Positions 10,651 through 21,883 are shown, counted from the first letter of the stretch. The stretch: 64,000 bases of DNA from Phoenix dactylifera (GCF_009389715.1 NC_052407.1:7846475-7910474), one strand, 5' to 3'. A program made the numbers and translations. The notes: generated from the letters alone by a model not told the origin.

Positions 10651-11522
10651 ATAGTTTGTTCTGTTATTTGTTCCATACCGACTTGGTCCGCATAGTTTCT
10701 TCTATGTTTTGTTCTGGTCCGCATAGTTTGTGGAATCCGACCGCGTAGTTCATTCTATACGGAATCCGACCGCGTAGTTCATTCTATGCGGAATCCGTCC
10801 GCGTAGTTCATTCTATGCGGAACACGTCCGCGTAGTCCCCCTATGCGGAATCCGTCCGCATAATTTCTAACATGCGGAACCGGTCCGCATAATTGATACT
10901 ATGAGGAACGGTCCGCATAATAGGTACTATGCGGAATGTGGCCGCGTAGTTTTGTCTATGCGGAACCTCACCGCGTAGTTTATTCCATGCGGAACGTCAC
11001 CGCATAGTTTATTCCATGCGGAACGTATCGTAAGATTTGTTCAATGCGGAATCTGTCCGCATAATTGTATCTATGCGCAACGTGTCCGAATAGCATATTC
11101 CATGCGGAATCTGTCCCGCATTAATTGCCATTATGCGGATCCTGTCCGCATAATTGCATCAATGCGGGACCAGTCCGTGTGGTTGCTTCTATGCGGAAAC
11201 TGTCCGCAGAAGTTCCACTATGCTGATGCGGTCCGCATAATTTCCACTATGCGAAACATCTCATAGTTTCTTCAGCACGTCCGCATAGAGAAATCTATAC
11301 GGAAACTGTCCGCATAAATTCCACTATGCGGAACAGTCCGCATAATTGCTCTATGATGAACCTGTTCGCACAATTTCTTCTATGCGGAATGTATCCGCAT
11401 AGTTTCTCCTATGCGGACGGGCCTGCATAGTTTCTTCAATGCTCCGTTCTATGCGGATAGAGCATGTCCGTTCTAGGGGAAAGATGTCTGCACAGTCTGT
11501 TCTATGCGGTAGCTGGCCGTAA
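10645..11522. repeat. Array of ~29-bp units with dyad symmetry
   Basis: About 30 diverged copies of a unit near 29 bp. Each carries CCGCATAGTTT and then CTATGCGGAA. ATGCGGA is the reverse complement of TCCGCAT, so neighbouring unit halves form ATGCGGA-N(4-8)-TCCGCAT dyads that could fold into hairpins. Spacing varies by one or two bases and unit sequences differ by point changes, so the array is not recent. The left end meets the SDR pseudogene at the SDR codons after NGQ. No protein, transposon end or known satellite was recognised. Confidence 0.8.
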
Positions 11523-13900
11523 CCCATGGAAAAAACCAGAAGGGAAAGCATGCAACTCTAGGAAGTAAGCATTCTTAAAAGGTATCATTGTTAGAATTTA
11601 TTATCTATAATTCTTTAACTTAAAAGCTAAAAATCTGGCATGTTTTTAAGTCCATTTTGCATTAGAGCTTTTACATAATAATTCAAGACTTAATACAATT
11701 AAAATTTGCTCAAAAAAGGATGACACCATTCTGCTACCGAGAAGAAAACCACCTCATCTGCCTCATCTCACAACCAATTTGAGCAATTGGATGATGGAGA
11801 AGGAAACAAATAACTTCAGATCTTGCCACGAGAAAACCTGAGAAAGGGTACCATTAAGGTAAATCGAATGATTTGATGTGGGAGTGGTGCTGATTGGAAG
11901 CACCAATGGATGACTTTCTCAATAAAGTAGCTTGAAGAAATCACCATCCATCAGCAAAGTGGGTATCACTGAGCCCTGTATCGACCAACTCATAGACCCA
12001 TTGCCAAACACTGAACCAGCTCATCAGCAGCACAAAAGGCTGGATAGGATGAATGAATGATACCGCTTTACATACAGTTTATAGATAAGCTAAATCAATA
12101 AATAAATTAAAATCGCATTGTGATTTTTTAATAAGAAACTCTCCTTCCAATAGGAAAAGCATTAAAAATTACGTTCCCATATGAAAACCACTGATACAAT
12201 TCATAATAATAGTTTCGGATGAAATAGACTAAGAAAAAAAGTATAAGTAGTAAGGCTACATTGCATGTTTTTATTTGTTGATAATGATTTGATTAACTCA
12301 AAAAAATGCTGCAGGACTTGAGTGGAAGTAACACTTGTACTACAGCACCAGCAACATATCCTCAAGTTGCGAACATGATCCATGGAAGTATGCCTGAGGT
12401 GTACAAAATATATCTGCACCAAATGCTTTACAGTTTTATAAACTGACTACTAAAAGCAGACCAGAAAGCTTTCATCTAACAGAGCTAACAGGCATCCAGG
12501 AAGGAATTACAAAGTTTCTTGCACATACAGTCAGATGATGACTTGTACTATCTGTATTGATATTAAAGAGCAGATTAACAAAAGAATTTCAAGGAAAAAG
12601 AAAAATAAAGGTTGAGATTGATACCTTATGACCGTTCTTTGGATATGGGGCAGTGCCACACCTCCTGCAACACGCACAAAAGAACACGCATAAAGAAGTC
12701 TCTGCAGCTCATGGGGGAGCATAATAACTCTCTGCCACAAAGCAAAGAGTTACACCCCATGCCATGACCATCTTGCACCCATAATAATGCACCAGAAATC
12801 CTTCAACTATGGGTAGCATGAGGTAATGCCAAAGGAGACATGACTGTGCTGAGTGACTCCTATAAAATCAGAGAACAGAAGACAGTTCTAATGTCTAAAG
12901 CACATGCCTACAGGAAGAAAAACCTAATGACCTCGAAAAGAATAATTAATCAACAAAATTGTCACAACTGAGGTTGAAGCCTCAAATCACTAATAAACAA
13001 ACAAGCAATCAAAAAACAAAAGCAATCCAATACCAGCACATTAAAATTGTTGTGCCTACAGTACCAGGCTCAAAAGTTGCTTTAGAAACAAAAATAGTTA
13101 GCCGAAGCAAATTTCCTTCAAATGAAATCAGTGAACTGGTCTTTTCTGGCCTGAGCTCACAGCTATAAAAGACTCTCACCTTCTTGGTGAATTAAATCAA
13201 ACTGTTGCCATTAGAAAATGCAACATCATGGTGAAACAGCATTTGGCACCATATGGTGATCAGGGTGGGCATGCACAAGTCTACCGAACGGACACAGATT
13301 CGACATGGAAAGAGAGAGCCCTCATCCTACACTGTGATTAATGTTATAGGCTATCTTAACTGTCACTGTCAGCTTTTTCGTTGTCCCATGCAAAATTAAA
13401 TTTAAAAAAAAAACAAAGAAAGATGATAAGGTATCTGAACTTTGCTAAGTGTAATCAATCTTATTTATTCTTTTCTTGCGAATGCTCCACATGAAATCCA
13501 ACAGTGACATACTTGACCATCCCTTCGAATCGCCCTCTGGCCCATACTTGGCTAAAGATTTTCCTCATATTTGGCTACCAATGTTGCATTATATTCCCAC
13601 ATGCAGAATGAAAATTAGAAAGGAAAGCTTGCTTTTTCCCAGCAAAAAAAATGAAAAGCTTGCTTGCCTTTTCTTGACAAATTTTCACTTAATTTAAATC
13701 AAGCCCGTAAAATACAAGAAAATAAAGGGAAAATAAAGGAAAAAAAAACAAGCAGCAAGAACGACGCTTGATTCATGGTACCCATAATGCTGACCGTGAC
13801 TGCATCAATATCATCTCTTTCTCCACCATCTACTCGGATAAAGCCACCAATCCTGCATCATTTCCCTTTCCGATTGTTTTCTTCATAGAAAAACCCGTCG
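11523..13900. other. Spacer with minus-strand exon-like traces
   Basis: No supported gene model. On the minus strand near 12738-12625 an acceptor-like TTTGTGGCAG precedes an open stretch (VIMLPHELQRLLYAC) that ends at an AAG|GTATC donor-like site. Another acceptor-like TTTGGTGCAG lies near 12420. The family was not recognised. Confidence 0.3.
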
Positions 13901-13902
13901 AA

Positions 13903-14400
13903 TCAAGATGATAAATCAAGAAACAAAAGAAAAGAATAAAGAATCAAGACCCGAGAAGCTAGAACCCTCCAAGAGTCCAAGAAAACCCTAGCCGGAGCAA
14001 TAAACCTATAATTTCCACCGTACGAAGTCAATACAACAAGTGAAACAAGAACCAAAACCCTAGGAGTACCAAGACTCAAACCCCTGGGAGGACCAAGAAT
14101 CAAAACCCTAGGAGGACCAAGAAACGCACAGAAAAAGAAGGAAAAGAAAGAATGGAGGGAGGGAGGAAGAGGGAGGAGGAGAGACCGAGAAAAAGGTAGT
14201 TCTAGTCGGCGAACCAGTTGTAGAGCACTGCAATCTTGACTCAAGGGCGGCTATACCTCTCGTCCACCGCTCCGTTAGGGCCATCTTCCTTCCTTCATTC
14301 CTTCCTTCCTTCATCTCCAATCGCTCCCCCTTCCTCGCTCTCCCAGTCTCAACCGACGCTCCCGTTCGCGCTGTCAGAAGGAAGATATTTATAGAGAGGC
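13903..14400 (-). promoter_or_regulatory. Candidate minus-strand promoter and 5' region
   Basis: The minus strand has CTCTATAAATATC at about 14383-14395, a good TATA box, followed about 100 bp downstream by an ATG opening a frame that starts MALTERWTRGIAALES. A low-complexity pyrimidine-rich stretch follows. This could be the 5' end of a minus-strand gene whose later exons include the traces near 12.6 kb. I could not link them or name a family. Confidence 0.3.
13908..13976. repeat. Duplicated block A, copy 1
   Basis: About 69 bp nearly identical to 17399-17467, ending in GAAGCTAGAACCCTCCAAGAG in both copies. The sequences after the shared block differ. Confidence 0.8.
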
Positions 14401-14759
14401 GAAGGCGGTGGGTCCTCCGGAGATCCGTTGATGCCAGCCTGCCATGCGTTAAATCTCGCGCACATAACGTCTCTCTTTTCTGGGGTTATATGTAATCCCG
14501 TCCGTCTGTTTATGGAGTCGCGTGCTGGGTGTCGCGAAAGTGATGATGTTAGCAGGTTGTACTCACGTTAGAGCTATATGAAATGAGTAACCGCTTTTAC
14601 CCAAAAAAAAAAAAAAGTGATGTTATGTGCCAACTCATTGGATTTCAAATCCGCCATAGCGTGCATGGCAACTAGCAATCTCCGCTACGGTGAACTCGGA
14701 ATAACTACCAATGTAAGATATAAATCTCGGAATAAAGGTATGAATATGCTGGCCATATG
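14401..14759. other. Spacer, nothing recognised
   Basis: Mixed-composition sequence with a poly-A stretch near 14602. No gene, repeat end or RNA gene was recognised. Confidence 0.4.
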
Positions 14760-14824
14760 AAGGTATGAGCCGGTCTGTGCCGTGCTCAATGTGTGTTGCG
14801 GGCTCGAGTAGTCGTATTTAAAAA

Positions 14825-15005
14825 AGATTCGACTGCAGTGATTGGTTGGATCCAGCGGGCACCGGCAGCGTAGATAGGTGCCACCTCTTGTTTCGAGACA
14901 TACAGGCCATGATTAGTGGCGGCATGGCGTTCCAGACTAAGTGTGTTTATAGAGAGGCTAATGAAGCCACGGATTGGGTGGCATCGTATGTAGCCGATCA
15001 CTTCA
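14825..15005 (+). pseudogene. RNase-H-like (RVT_3 type) remnant, probably LINE-derived
   Basis: Plus-strand frames carry VIGWIQRAPA and then, after a frameshift, LLFRDIQAMISGG and YREANEATDWVASYVADH. This is the end of the plant RNase-H-like domain found in non-LTR retrotransposons and related genes, where the motif is typically REAN-x-xAD-WVA. Only the C-terminal half remains and it has a frameshift and a stop. Confidence 0.55.
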
Positions 15006-15500
15006 GAGAAGCTCTATAGATTGGGGAGAGAAAATTGCCTAGATCATTCCGGATTTGCTATTATTTCAGTTTTCCTTACACACAGTTGAATTTTCTTTGC
15101 ATGCAGTTAAGTTAAGAGTTAACTACTCAAAAAAGAGTTAACTGATGTCAAACTTTTTGCAACATTGAGCCTTCTTAACTTAAATGTGTGCAGAAAAAAT
15201 TTATTTATGTTCCAAGATGATTAATTGCATGCCAGGCTAGATTAAGTGTGTTCCAAGCTTATTTAACTGTGTGCGGAGAAGATTTAACTTTGTGCCATGC
15301 TAGATTAAGTGTTCAAACATTGATTAACTACGTGCCAAGCTTATTTAAATATGTACCATGCTATATTACCTGCGTACTAAATTTACTAACCTAATTGCAA
15401 TGGTGAGTTAACAGTGTTCGAGGTTATATGAATTGAGTTCCAAGCTTACTTAACTAATTGCAATGGTAGCAAATCCACTGTACCTATCAATATCATAAAG
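15006..15500. other. Spacer, AT-rich
   Basis: Contains loosely repeated motifs of the form TTAACTnnGTGCCAAGCTTATTTAA between about 15170 and 15460, which may be a decayed tandem repeat. No gene seen. Confidence 0.35.
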
Positions 15501-15502
15501 AT

Positions 15503-15556
15503 TAGATTATTTGCCACTCACTCATTATTTTCTTTTCTTTCCTTTTCTTCTTTTCT
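15503..15556. repeat. Duplicated block B, copy 1
   Basis: ATTAGATTATTTGCCACTC and the following pyrimidine stretch recur almost exactly at 16925-16985. Confidence 0.75.
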
Positions 15557-15569
15557 CACCCATGGGGCT

Positions 15570-16335
15570 AGGTTAGGTTAATTGGATCTGTTCCATTTTT
15601 CGGGTCGAGTCTTGGTTTACTAAATTTAGATTCGACCTGATCTGACCCGATCCGTTTGAATTTTGGACAATTATGGATTTCCAACCCTACGACCTGACCT
15701 GACTCAAACTAAACCCGATAAACTATTTGGGCCTGAAAAGGCATAAATTCATGTTGTTCTCTAAGTTATGCCTTATGACTGATGTGCATGTCCTGTATAT
15801 AAGTAGTATTTTGCATCTTCAGTTTACAGCTCCAATTCAAAATATAGAATGATTCATGCAGTTTCATTGCTTGGTTTTGAAGGCTTATTAAAGAATAATA
15901 ATCATTTGTAGCAACAAAGTAACAACTAGGCCTCGAAAAGGCCTAAGTATGAAGACATAGGTTGTTCCCCAGATAATTTGATTTAATAAGTGTTGCATGC
16001 TGTTTTTTTAGCCAGTTAACTTTATCTGGTTTGTAGTTTTTTGTCCTTCAATATCTAAAAGAAAAGTCATTGAAGCTGCTTTCTGTTCAGTCATACTCTT
16101 TCAGATTTATTTGGACCTGACTCGACCCCGAATTTTTTGGATTGGGACTGAGTTATATGTGGACCGAGTCTGACCCGAATGACCTGTTGGGTCAGAAATT
16201 TTAACAATGGATTCGACCCAACTCGATCCAATTTTCTATTGGATTGGGTCTAGGTCCAGTATTAAGATTCGAACATGACACCGATTTGGGTTGGGAACAC
16301 TCATAATGCGGTCCGACCCAATCCAATTGCACTCC
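15570..16335. repeat. Degenerate GACCCGA-rich dispersed repeat
   Basis: Both ends are rich in GACCCGA/TCGGGTC-type words (15590-15730 and 16105-16335), with an AT-rich middle. A similar stretch occurs at 18850-19080. The class of element was not recognised. Confidence 0.35.
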
Positions 16336-16439
16336 TATGCTCAGTCCTTCTCCTTGTCTTCTCCCTTGCTGTCTTGCACTCTTCTTCATTTTTTTTTTTA
16401 TTTTTTTTATTTCTCCCACCATAAGCAATAGTAAGGCTG

Positions 16440-16930
16440 ACGCCTCGAAGAAAGCCGGCCGGTAGACCATTCTCCCCAGACTCGGCAGCCGTTACCTTTG
16501 GTTGTGTCTGACGTCCAGTAGGGCCCGGACCGCCAGACGTAGAGATGGAGCTCGTCCAAACGGAGTATTTTGTTGCCAGTTGGGTTGCAAAAGCTCGTTC
16601 GGACAATTTGTCGAACAGGAGGGATGCGGCTATGGCTGCCCCCCAGCAAGAATATAAAAGCGAGCAACAAAAACAGGTTTCGAGATTTTTTTCTTCTTTC
16701 TTTCAATTATTTTTAAAAGTAACATCGCTACAGCATCAGATATCCGAATCAACCATACGGCCGTTTACAGCATAGGATCGAGGTTCTTAAAAATAACTTT
16801 GCCTGAAATCGCCAGCAACCGACTTATCTTATCCAAAACAAAACTAGACAAAAGTAGAAGGTGCATCAAAGATTATAGTGGGAAACTGTAGGAATAACGA
16901 CGCCCAGAATATCAGCACCATGGATTAGAT
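16440..16930. repeat. Duplicated block C, copy 1 (GNAT 3' flank)
   Basis: About 490 bp closely matching 17468-17955, which is the 3' flank of the GNAT gene. The match stops at CCATGGATTA, essentially at the GNAT stop codon, so this copy has the flank but not the coding sequence. Short ORFs here are not conserved genes. Confidence 0.8.
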
Positions 16931-17400
16931 TATTTGCCACTCACTCATTATTTTCTTTTCTTTCCTTTGCTTCTTTTCTTTCCTTTTCTTCTTTTCTTTT
17001 TTTTCTTTTTTTTCTTTTATTTTCTTTGAATTTCTTTTCTTCTTTATTTATTTATTTATTATTTTATTTCATTACAATATATTTATTTATTATCTTATTT
17101 ATTTATTTATATGTTCATTCATATATATATATATATATATGGATTTATTTATTTATTTATTTTTCTATTCTTTCTTTATTTTATTTTATTTTATTTTATT
17201 TTCTTCTTTTTTTTGCCTTTTTTTTCTATTTTCTCCATTGTGAGGCCGGTGGCACCAAAATGGGGCCGGGCCATGGCGGCCGCAAGAGGAGGCCCAGCCG
17301 CGGCCAGCTGCGGCTTTATTTATTTATTTATAATTATTTTATTTTTATTACAATATATTATTTATTTATTTATTCATTTATTCATATGTATATAAATCAA
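16925..17400. repeat. Block B copy 2 followed by (TTTA)n low-complexity tract
   Basis: After the second copy of block B the sequence becomes (TTTA)n/(TTTC)n with an (AT)n run near 17120. A sharply different GC-rich island of about 70 bp sits inside it at 17240-17312, flanked on both sides by TTTA repeats. Confidence 0.7.
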
Positions 17401-17955
17401 GATGATAAATCAAGAAATAAAAGAAAAGAATAAAGAATCAAGACCCTAGAAGCTAGAACCCTCCAAGAGAGCCGGCCGCCAGACCATTCTCCTCAGACCC
17501 GACAGCCGTTACCTTCGGCTGAGTCCGACGTCCAATAGGGTCCGGACCGCAAGACGTAGAGATGGGGCTCGTCCAAACCGAGTATTTTGTTGCCGGTTGG
17601 GTTGCAAAAGCTCGTTCAGACAATTTGTCGAACAGGAGGGATGCAGTCATTTGGGGCTATGGTTGCCCCCCAGCTAGAATATAGAAGCGAGCAACAAAAA
17701 CAGGTTGGTCGAGATTTTTTTCTTCTTTGTTTCAATTATTTTTAAAAGTAACATCGCTACAGCATCAGAGATCCGAATCAACTATACGGCCGTTTGCAGC
17801 AGAGGATCGAGATTCTTAAAAATAACTTTCCCTGAAATCGCCAGCAACCGACTTGACTTATCCAAAACAAAACTAGACAAAAGTAGAAGGTGCATCAAAG
17901 ATTATAGTAGGAAACTGTAGGAATAACGACGCACAGAATATCACCGCCATGGATT
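17399..17955. repeat. Blocks A and C, copy 2, next to the GNAT gene
   Basis: Block A (17399-17467) is joined directly to block C (17468-17955), which runs into the GNAT stop codon. The partner copies are at 13908-13976 and 16440-16930, where the two blocks are separated, so the region went through several local copying events. Confidence 0.75.
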
Positions 17956-18562
17956 ACCCAACCAAGGGGTCAGTGGATATGAAGCTATACATCACCATGT
18001 CCCTGATACTTCCTTTAAGAACCACATACTTTCGGAGCACTCCCTCCTTATGAAAGCCAACCTTCTGCAACACCCTCTGGGATGCCTTGTTGTCCACGTC
18101 CACCAAGGCACCCACCCTCTCCAGTCCTTCCACCTCCTTAAATATGGAGCCCACCACCAGCCTCACCGCCGCCGTCACAATCCCCTTCCCCCAGTACTCG
18201 GACCCCAGGACGTACCCGAGCTCGCCCCGGCACCGCTCGTCGCCGGAGCCCAAGCTGACGGAGATGGCCCCCACGGGGCGGCCGCCGACGCAGATAGAGC
18301 GGAACCAGGGGTGGGGCAGCACCGTCTCCTTCACGTACTTGAGGAGGTCATCCTTGTTAGTGTAAGTGTCCCAGCTGCAGAATTTGCTCACCTTGTCGTC
18401 GGAAGCCCACACCATGAAATCGTCCACGTCCGAGAGGACGAAAGGCCGGAGGGAGATCTGCGGCGTCGCCTTCTCGCTTTCCTCCGTGTTCACCTCTCGT
18501 TCCATTGTGGGTGATTGCTGCACCTGAGGAGGACCTGTTTTTTTCTTCTTTCCCAGGGACAA
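17954..18562 (-). CDS. GNAT-family N-acetyltransferase (RimJ/RimL type)
   Basis: One uninterrupted exon of 202 codons. It begins with a basic stretch; the second Met at 18505 (MEREVNTEESEK) is an equally likely start and fits the usual compact form of the family. The domain starts at ISLRPFVLSDVDDFMVWA and includes the acetyl-CoA-binding loop in EYWGKGIVTAAVRLV and the C-terminal strand-helix NKASQRVLQKVGFHKEGVLRKY. These proteins move an acetyl group from acetyl-CoA to an amine; the substrate of this plant clade cannot be told from sequence. No transit peptide is evident. The 3' flank is duplicated 1 kb downstream. Intact and probably functional. Confidence 0.88.
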   Translation of the reverse strand: MSLGKKKKTGPPQVQQSPTMEREVNTEESEKATPQISLRPFVLSDVDDFMVWASDDKVSKFCSWDTYTNKDDLLKYVKETVLPHPWFRSICVGGRPVGAISVSLGSGDERCRGELGYVLGSEYWGKGIVTAAVRLVVGSIFKEVEGLERVGALVDVDNKASQRVLQKVGFHKEGVLRKYVVLKGSIRDMVMYSFISTDPLVG

Positions 18563-21044
18563 GTCTTCCTCAAGTCTTTATGGAAGCCTCCATACGATCC
18601 TCACTTCGGCAAGCTCGCCGTTCGTTTGACGGTTTCTCTCGTCATTATCCTTCGGGGTGTCATGTGCATCCAAGTATCCAACACGATTTGACTTTAGTCT
18701 CCTAGTTTGGGCTTGGACTCAGTATGGGGTAACCATGGACCTGTATCGCTTTGCGGAGCCTTTTCTGATTGTACCTGATCAAGACTAGTTGCTCGGTCTC
18801 GTATGGTTGCAACCCCTTTTTCTAAAGCCACTATAGCTGCAAATGGACTGGATTGATTCATGAACCCGATCCAAACTGACTTATTTAGACTCGAGCCGAC
18901 TCAATTTAAAGAATCCGTGGGGCTAGGTCGGATTCTAAAATTGAAACCGTTTCATTTTTTGAGTCGGATCTGGAGTTTCATTTTCTAATCCGATCCGATC
19001 TGTCCCATTTGATTTTTAGAGCAATTTTGAATTTTTTATCCTATGACCCGACCTGTCCCGACCAAACCCAAAAAGTATATGAGCTTAGATTTGGGATGAC
19101 TATGTTTTAGTGTAGACTAGCCACCCTATAATGCAGTTTTTAAAATAGATTTCAGAAAAAATTGGGAGGAAAATATTTGGCCTCTAAGCAGCATAAAGAA
19201 CATGTATACACATCCCTCCCTCTCTCTCTTTATATATGTATATCTATATATCTATACATATATGTACCAATGTACAGTTTTGTTATTCATTATTTCTCCT
19301 TCGTTGATTGGGTTGGAAAGACGCATGCATTCTTTTTTTTTAAAGGAAACTCAGGGTGGGTCCTACAATTTAAGACAAAAAGGAAAAAAAAAAGATAATT
19401 GAAGGAGTAAAAAAGTTGAACTAATGATACTTTATTACAATTATTATGATAAAAAAAGGATTAATATCAAAGATAAATTACTTATCCGTAGGTAATGTAT
19501 TTCCTTACGAGTTTTATCTTTAAAAAGTTTGGTATGAATGCATTTTCTTCGGAGTTGAAATAATAGCTTTTTCTAGAGCTTGAGAGGAAGAAAGTTCCGA
19601 CCGAAAGTCTGCCATAGATTTGGTAGTGCTTGTAATTCATCCTACTGGAAAATTTTTGTCACCTTAAAACTAACTAAACCAATACCAAAATTCTGCAAAC
19701 CAAAAGTAATTTGAAATATTAGTTGATATTAAGTATCTTCTCAACAACAGAAGGAAGGATATATCAGTGGGATTTTCCATCAGAGGCAAGGTTAAGTACC
19801 GGTACACTGATTAATTGTTAAGCTAATTTGCCAAATATTATGATATTTGCAATACTTGTTTCATTTTCAACAATAGTTACATCCAATTTGTACCTCTACA
19901 GAGAATAATTTAAAAAATATTATTTTGATATGGGATTGAGAATGTATTTTTTAAAAGAATTAAAGGAAAAAGAAGAAGAGATGTAATGTTACCATGCTAT
20001 GGGAGGTTGATCATTTTTGCTATATTGGTTATAACAGAACTTATTTCCATAAATTTTTTACAGCAGCTCTACAATTATAACACACTTTTACCACCAACCA
20101 TAGGAAGCATCGATCATCTTCAAAATAGCTTTGTCTGTAAATTTTATCCCCCGAAATTTTTCTTTTTATTATTATTATATAAAAGTATAATACTCAACCT
20201 ATCTTATAAAATTTTGATATACTAACTTATAGTAAATATTTTATAGCACAAACGTCGTAGTATTTGCTGTTCCTTTTTTGTTTACTTTCGTATTGTACCT
20301 AATATTTATTCCGATCTACTTGCAATAAATCTTTGATTTCTTTTCTATTAGCCACTCCTATTGGGGATAAAAATCGATTTCTCCCTCTCGTGCCATGAAT
20401 ATAATTAGAGTGAATAGTGTTTCTAATTTGTGTTTTAATAGATGTACATATTTAAATAACAATGTATAAGTTTTATATACATTGAATGTAGTAGCCAAAA
20501 GTACCACATGGTAACATATTTCAATACTCGGTACTTTCTTGGATTTGTAAATTCATATAATAATTTGATGCACAAGTGGTGGATAGATAGGTTTTTTCTT
20601 AATACAACAAAAATAATAGAAAAACTTTTATTTTAGAAATTTAATATTAGTTTTCTTAAATAAAAGAACTACGAAGAAAGGCACCTTTATATGTTCTTCC
20701 AATCATACCAACAAAGATGACTACCTTTATTCCTTCTCTTTTACTTTTGCGAACAATAGCTTCATCAAATTTCTGAGCTAATTTATCCTAAAAGGTGATG
20801 GCCAACCTTTCCTTTTCACTAGTCAAATAAAATTTGATAGCACAAGGTAGAAAAGAAAAGAGGAAGAAAAAAAAGTATAAATGGTTATTAAAAAAATGAA
20901 AGCCAAGTTGGTTTACTTTAAGTTTTCTATCTCCAAATTTCTTTTGTAAACCAATCTTTCTCAGACATATAACTAGGTAGGAGGGCCAACCGCTAAAACA
21001 TGGCCAATAACATCTGCACAACAAAAGAGAAAAGAAAGTATTAT
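18563..21044. other. AT-rich spacer between GNAT gene and the young Tat element
   Basis: Contains a GACCCGA-rich repeat trace (18850-19080), a TA/TC microsatellite near 19210-19260 and long AT-rich stretches. No gene seen. It continues at 33803 after the retrotransposon insertion. Confidence 0.5.
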
Positions 21045-21049
21045 ATAAC
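21045..21049. repeat. Target-site duplication, left copy
   Basis: ATAAC directly before the left LTR, matched by ATAAC at 33798-33802. Confidence 0.9.
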
Positions 21050-21285
21050 TGTTGCTGGGGGTCCAAACCGAGAACGATTGGCACAGCGGTGTGAACGGGG
21101 TTCCCTTTGAATTGCTTTGGTTGCGCTCCACCTTCCGCCGGGAAACCTGCAAGCAAGCCTCGCACCACCACTGGGGTAGTGGGGGCCCTCCGACGATCAA
21201 GTTAGAGGGAATCGAAGGAGAAGGAGAGGTAGCAGGTAAGACGATGCTATGGAGAATCTTGCTTACCCTCCCCCTTCCCCCCCAG

Positions 21286-21298
21286 CCCCATATATATC
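21286..21298 (-). promoter_or_regulatory. TATA box of the Tat LTR (3' copy)
   Basis: GATATATATGG on the minus strand, set between CCCCAGC-rich flanks that form an inverted repeat around it. The same motif is at about 33269-33281 in the 5' LTR, where it would drive the genomic transcript. About 240 bp from the inner LTR end. Confidence 0.6.
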
Positions 21299-21540
21299 AG
21301 GCTGGGGGGTTTTTCTGGGGATTGGTCATCGTGTGGCACGATGGGGTTGCCACTGACATGGCCGTTACAGGGCGTCGTGGGGCAGCGCCGGGTACGGCCA
21401 TGGCAGGGCGTAGTGGAGCTCCGCTTCGTACGGTTGTTACAGGGGATCGTGGGGCAGCGCCGGATTCGGCCGTTGCAGGGAGTAGTGGAGCAGGGGGCCG
21501 CGGCGTGCCTCAGGAGAACAGTCTGTTGTTGTCAAGAGAT

Positions 21541-21818
21541 TGCCGACCCGAGGTCGGATTGCTGGATCAAGGGGCAACCGACTCGGGGTCGGATTGCTGG
21601 ATCAAGGGGCAGCCGACTCGGGGTCGGACTGTGGAGCCGAAGATATCCGACCCGAGGTCGGATTGCTGGATCAAGGGGCAGCCGACTCGGGGTCGGACTG
21701 CGGAGCCGAAGATATCCGACCCGAGGTCGGATTGCTGGATCAAGGGGCAGCCGACTCGGGGTCGGACTGCGGAGCCGAAGATATCCGACCCGAGGTCGGA
21801 TTGCTGGATCAAGGGGCA
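21541..21818 (-). repeat. 69-bp tandem units in U3
   Basis: Two shorter units (about 35-38 bp) are followed by three 69-bp units. Each 69-bp unit carries two dyads, CCGACTCGGGGTCGG and CCGACCCGAGGTCGG. They lie upstream of the TATA box in element orientation, where enhancer repeats are often found. Counterpart at 33524-33733 with two 69-bp units. Confidence 0.9.
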
Positions 21819-21883
21819 GCCGTAGTCTTTCTGGGCGCGCGTGCCGGTCACATGGGGCATGGTGGCTAAGTTCCCCCGTAACA

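Larger units (their letters stand above)
21050..21883 (-). repeat. 3' LTR, 834 bp
   Basis: Ends are TGTTGC...GTAACA on the plus strand. It holds three 69-bp units (21612-21818) where the 5' LTR holds two, which accounts for the 69-bp length difference exactly. Confidence 0.95.

Noticed and set aside
10011-10724. 237-codon minus-strand frame over the SDR pseudogene
   Set aside because: It is the GC-rich antisense shadow of SDR coding sequence, has Arg runs from the TCC tract, and matches no family.
10645-11522. CRISPR-like look of ~29-bp repeats with dyads
   Set aside because: There are no unique spacers, units vary, and the setting is a plant nuclear genome with spliced genes.
16301-16706. 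Minus-strand ORFs in duplicated block C and its partner at 17453-17650
   Set aside because: The two copies encode similar short peptides only because the DNA is duplicated. They have no known domain and lie in the GNAT 3' flank.
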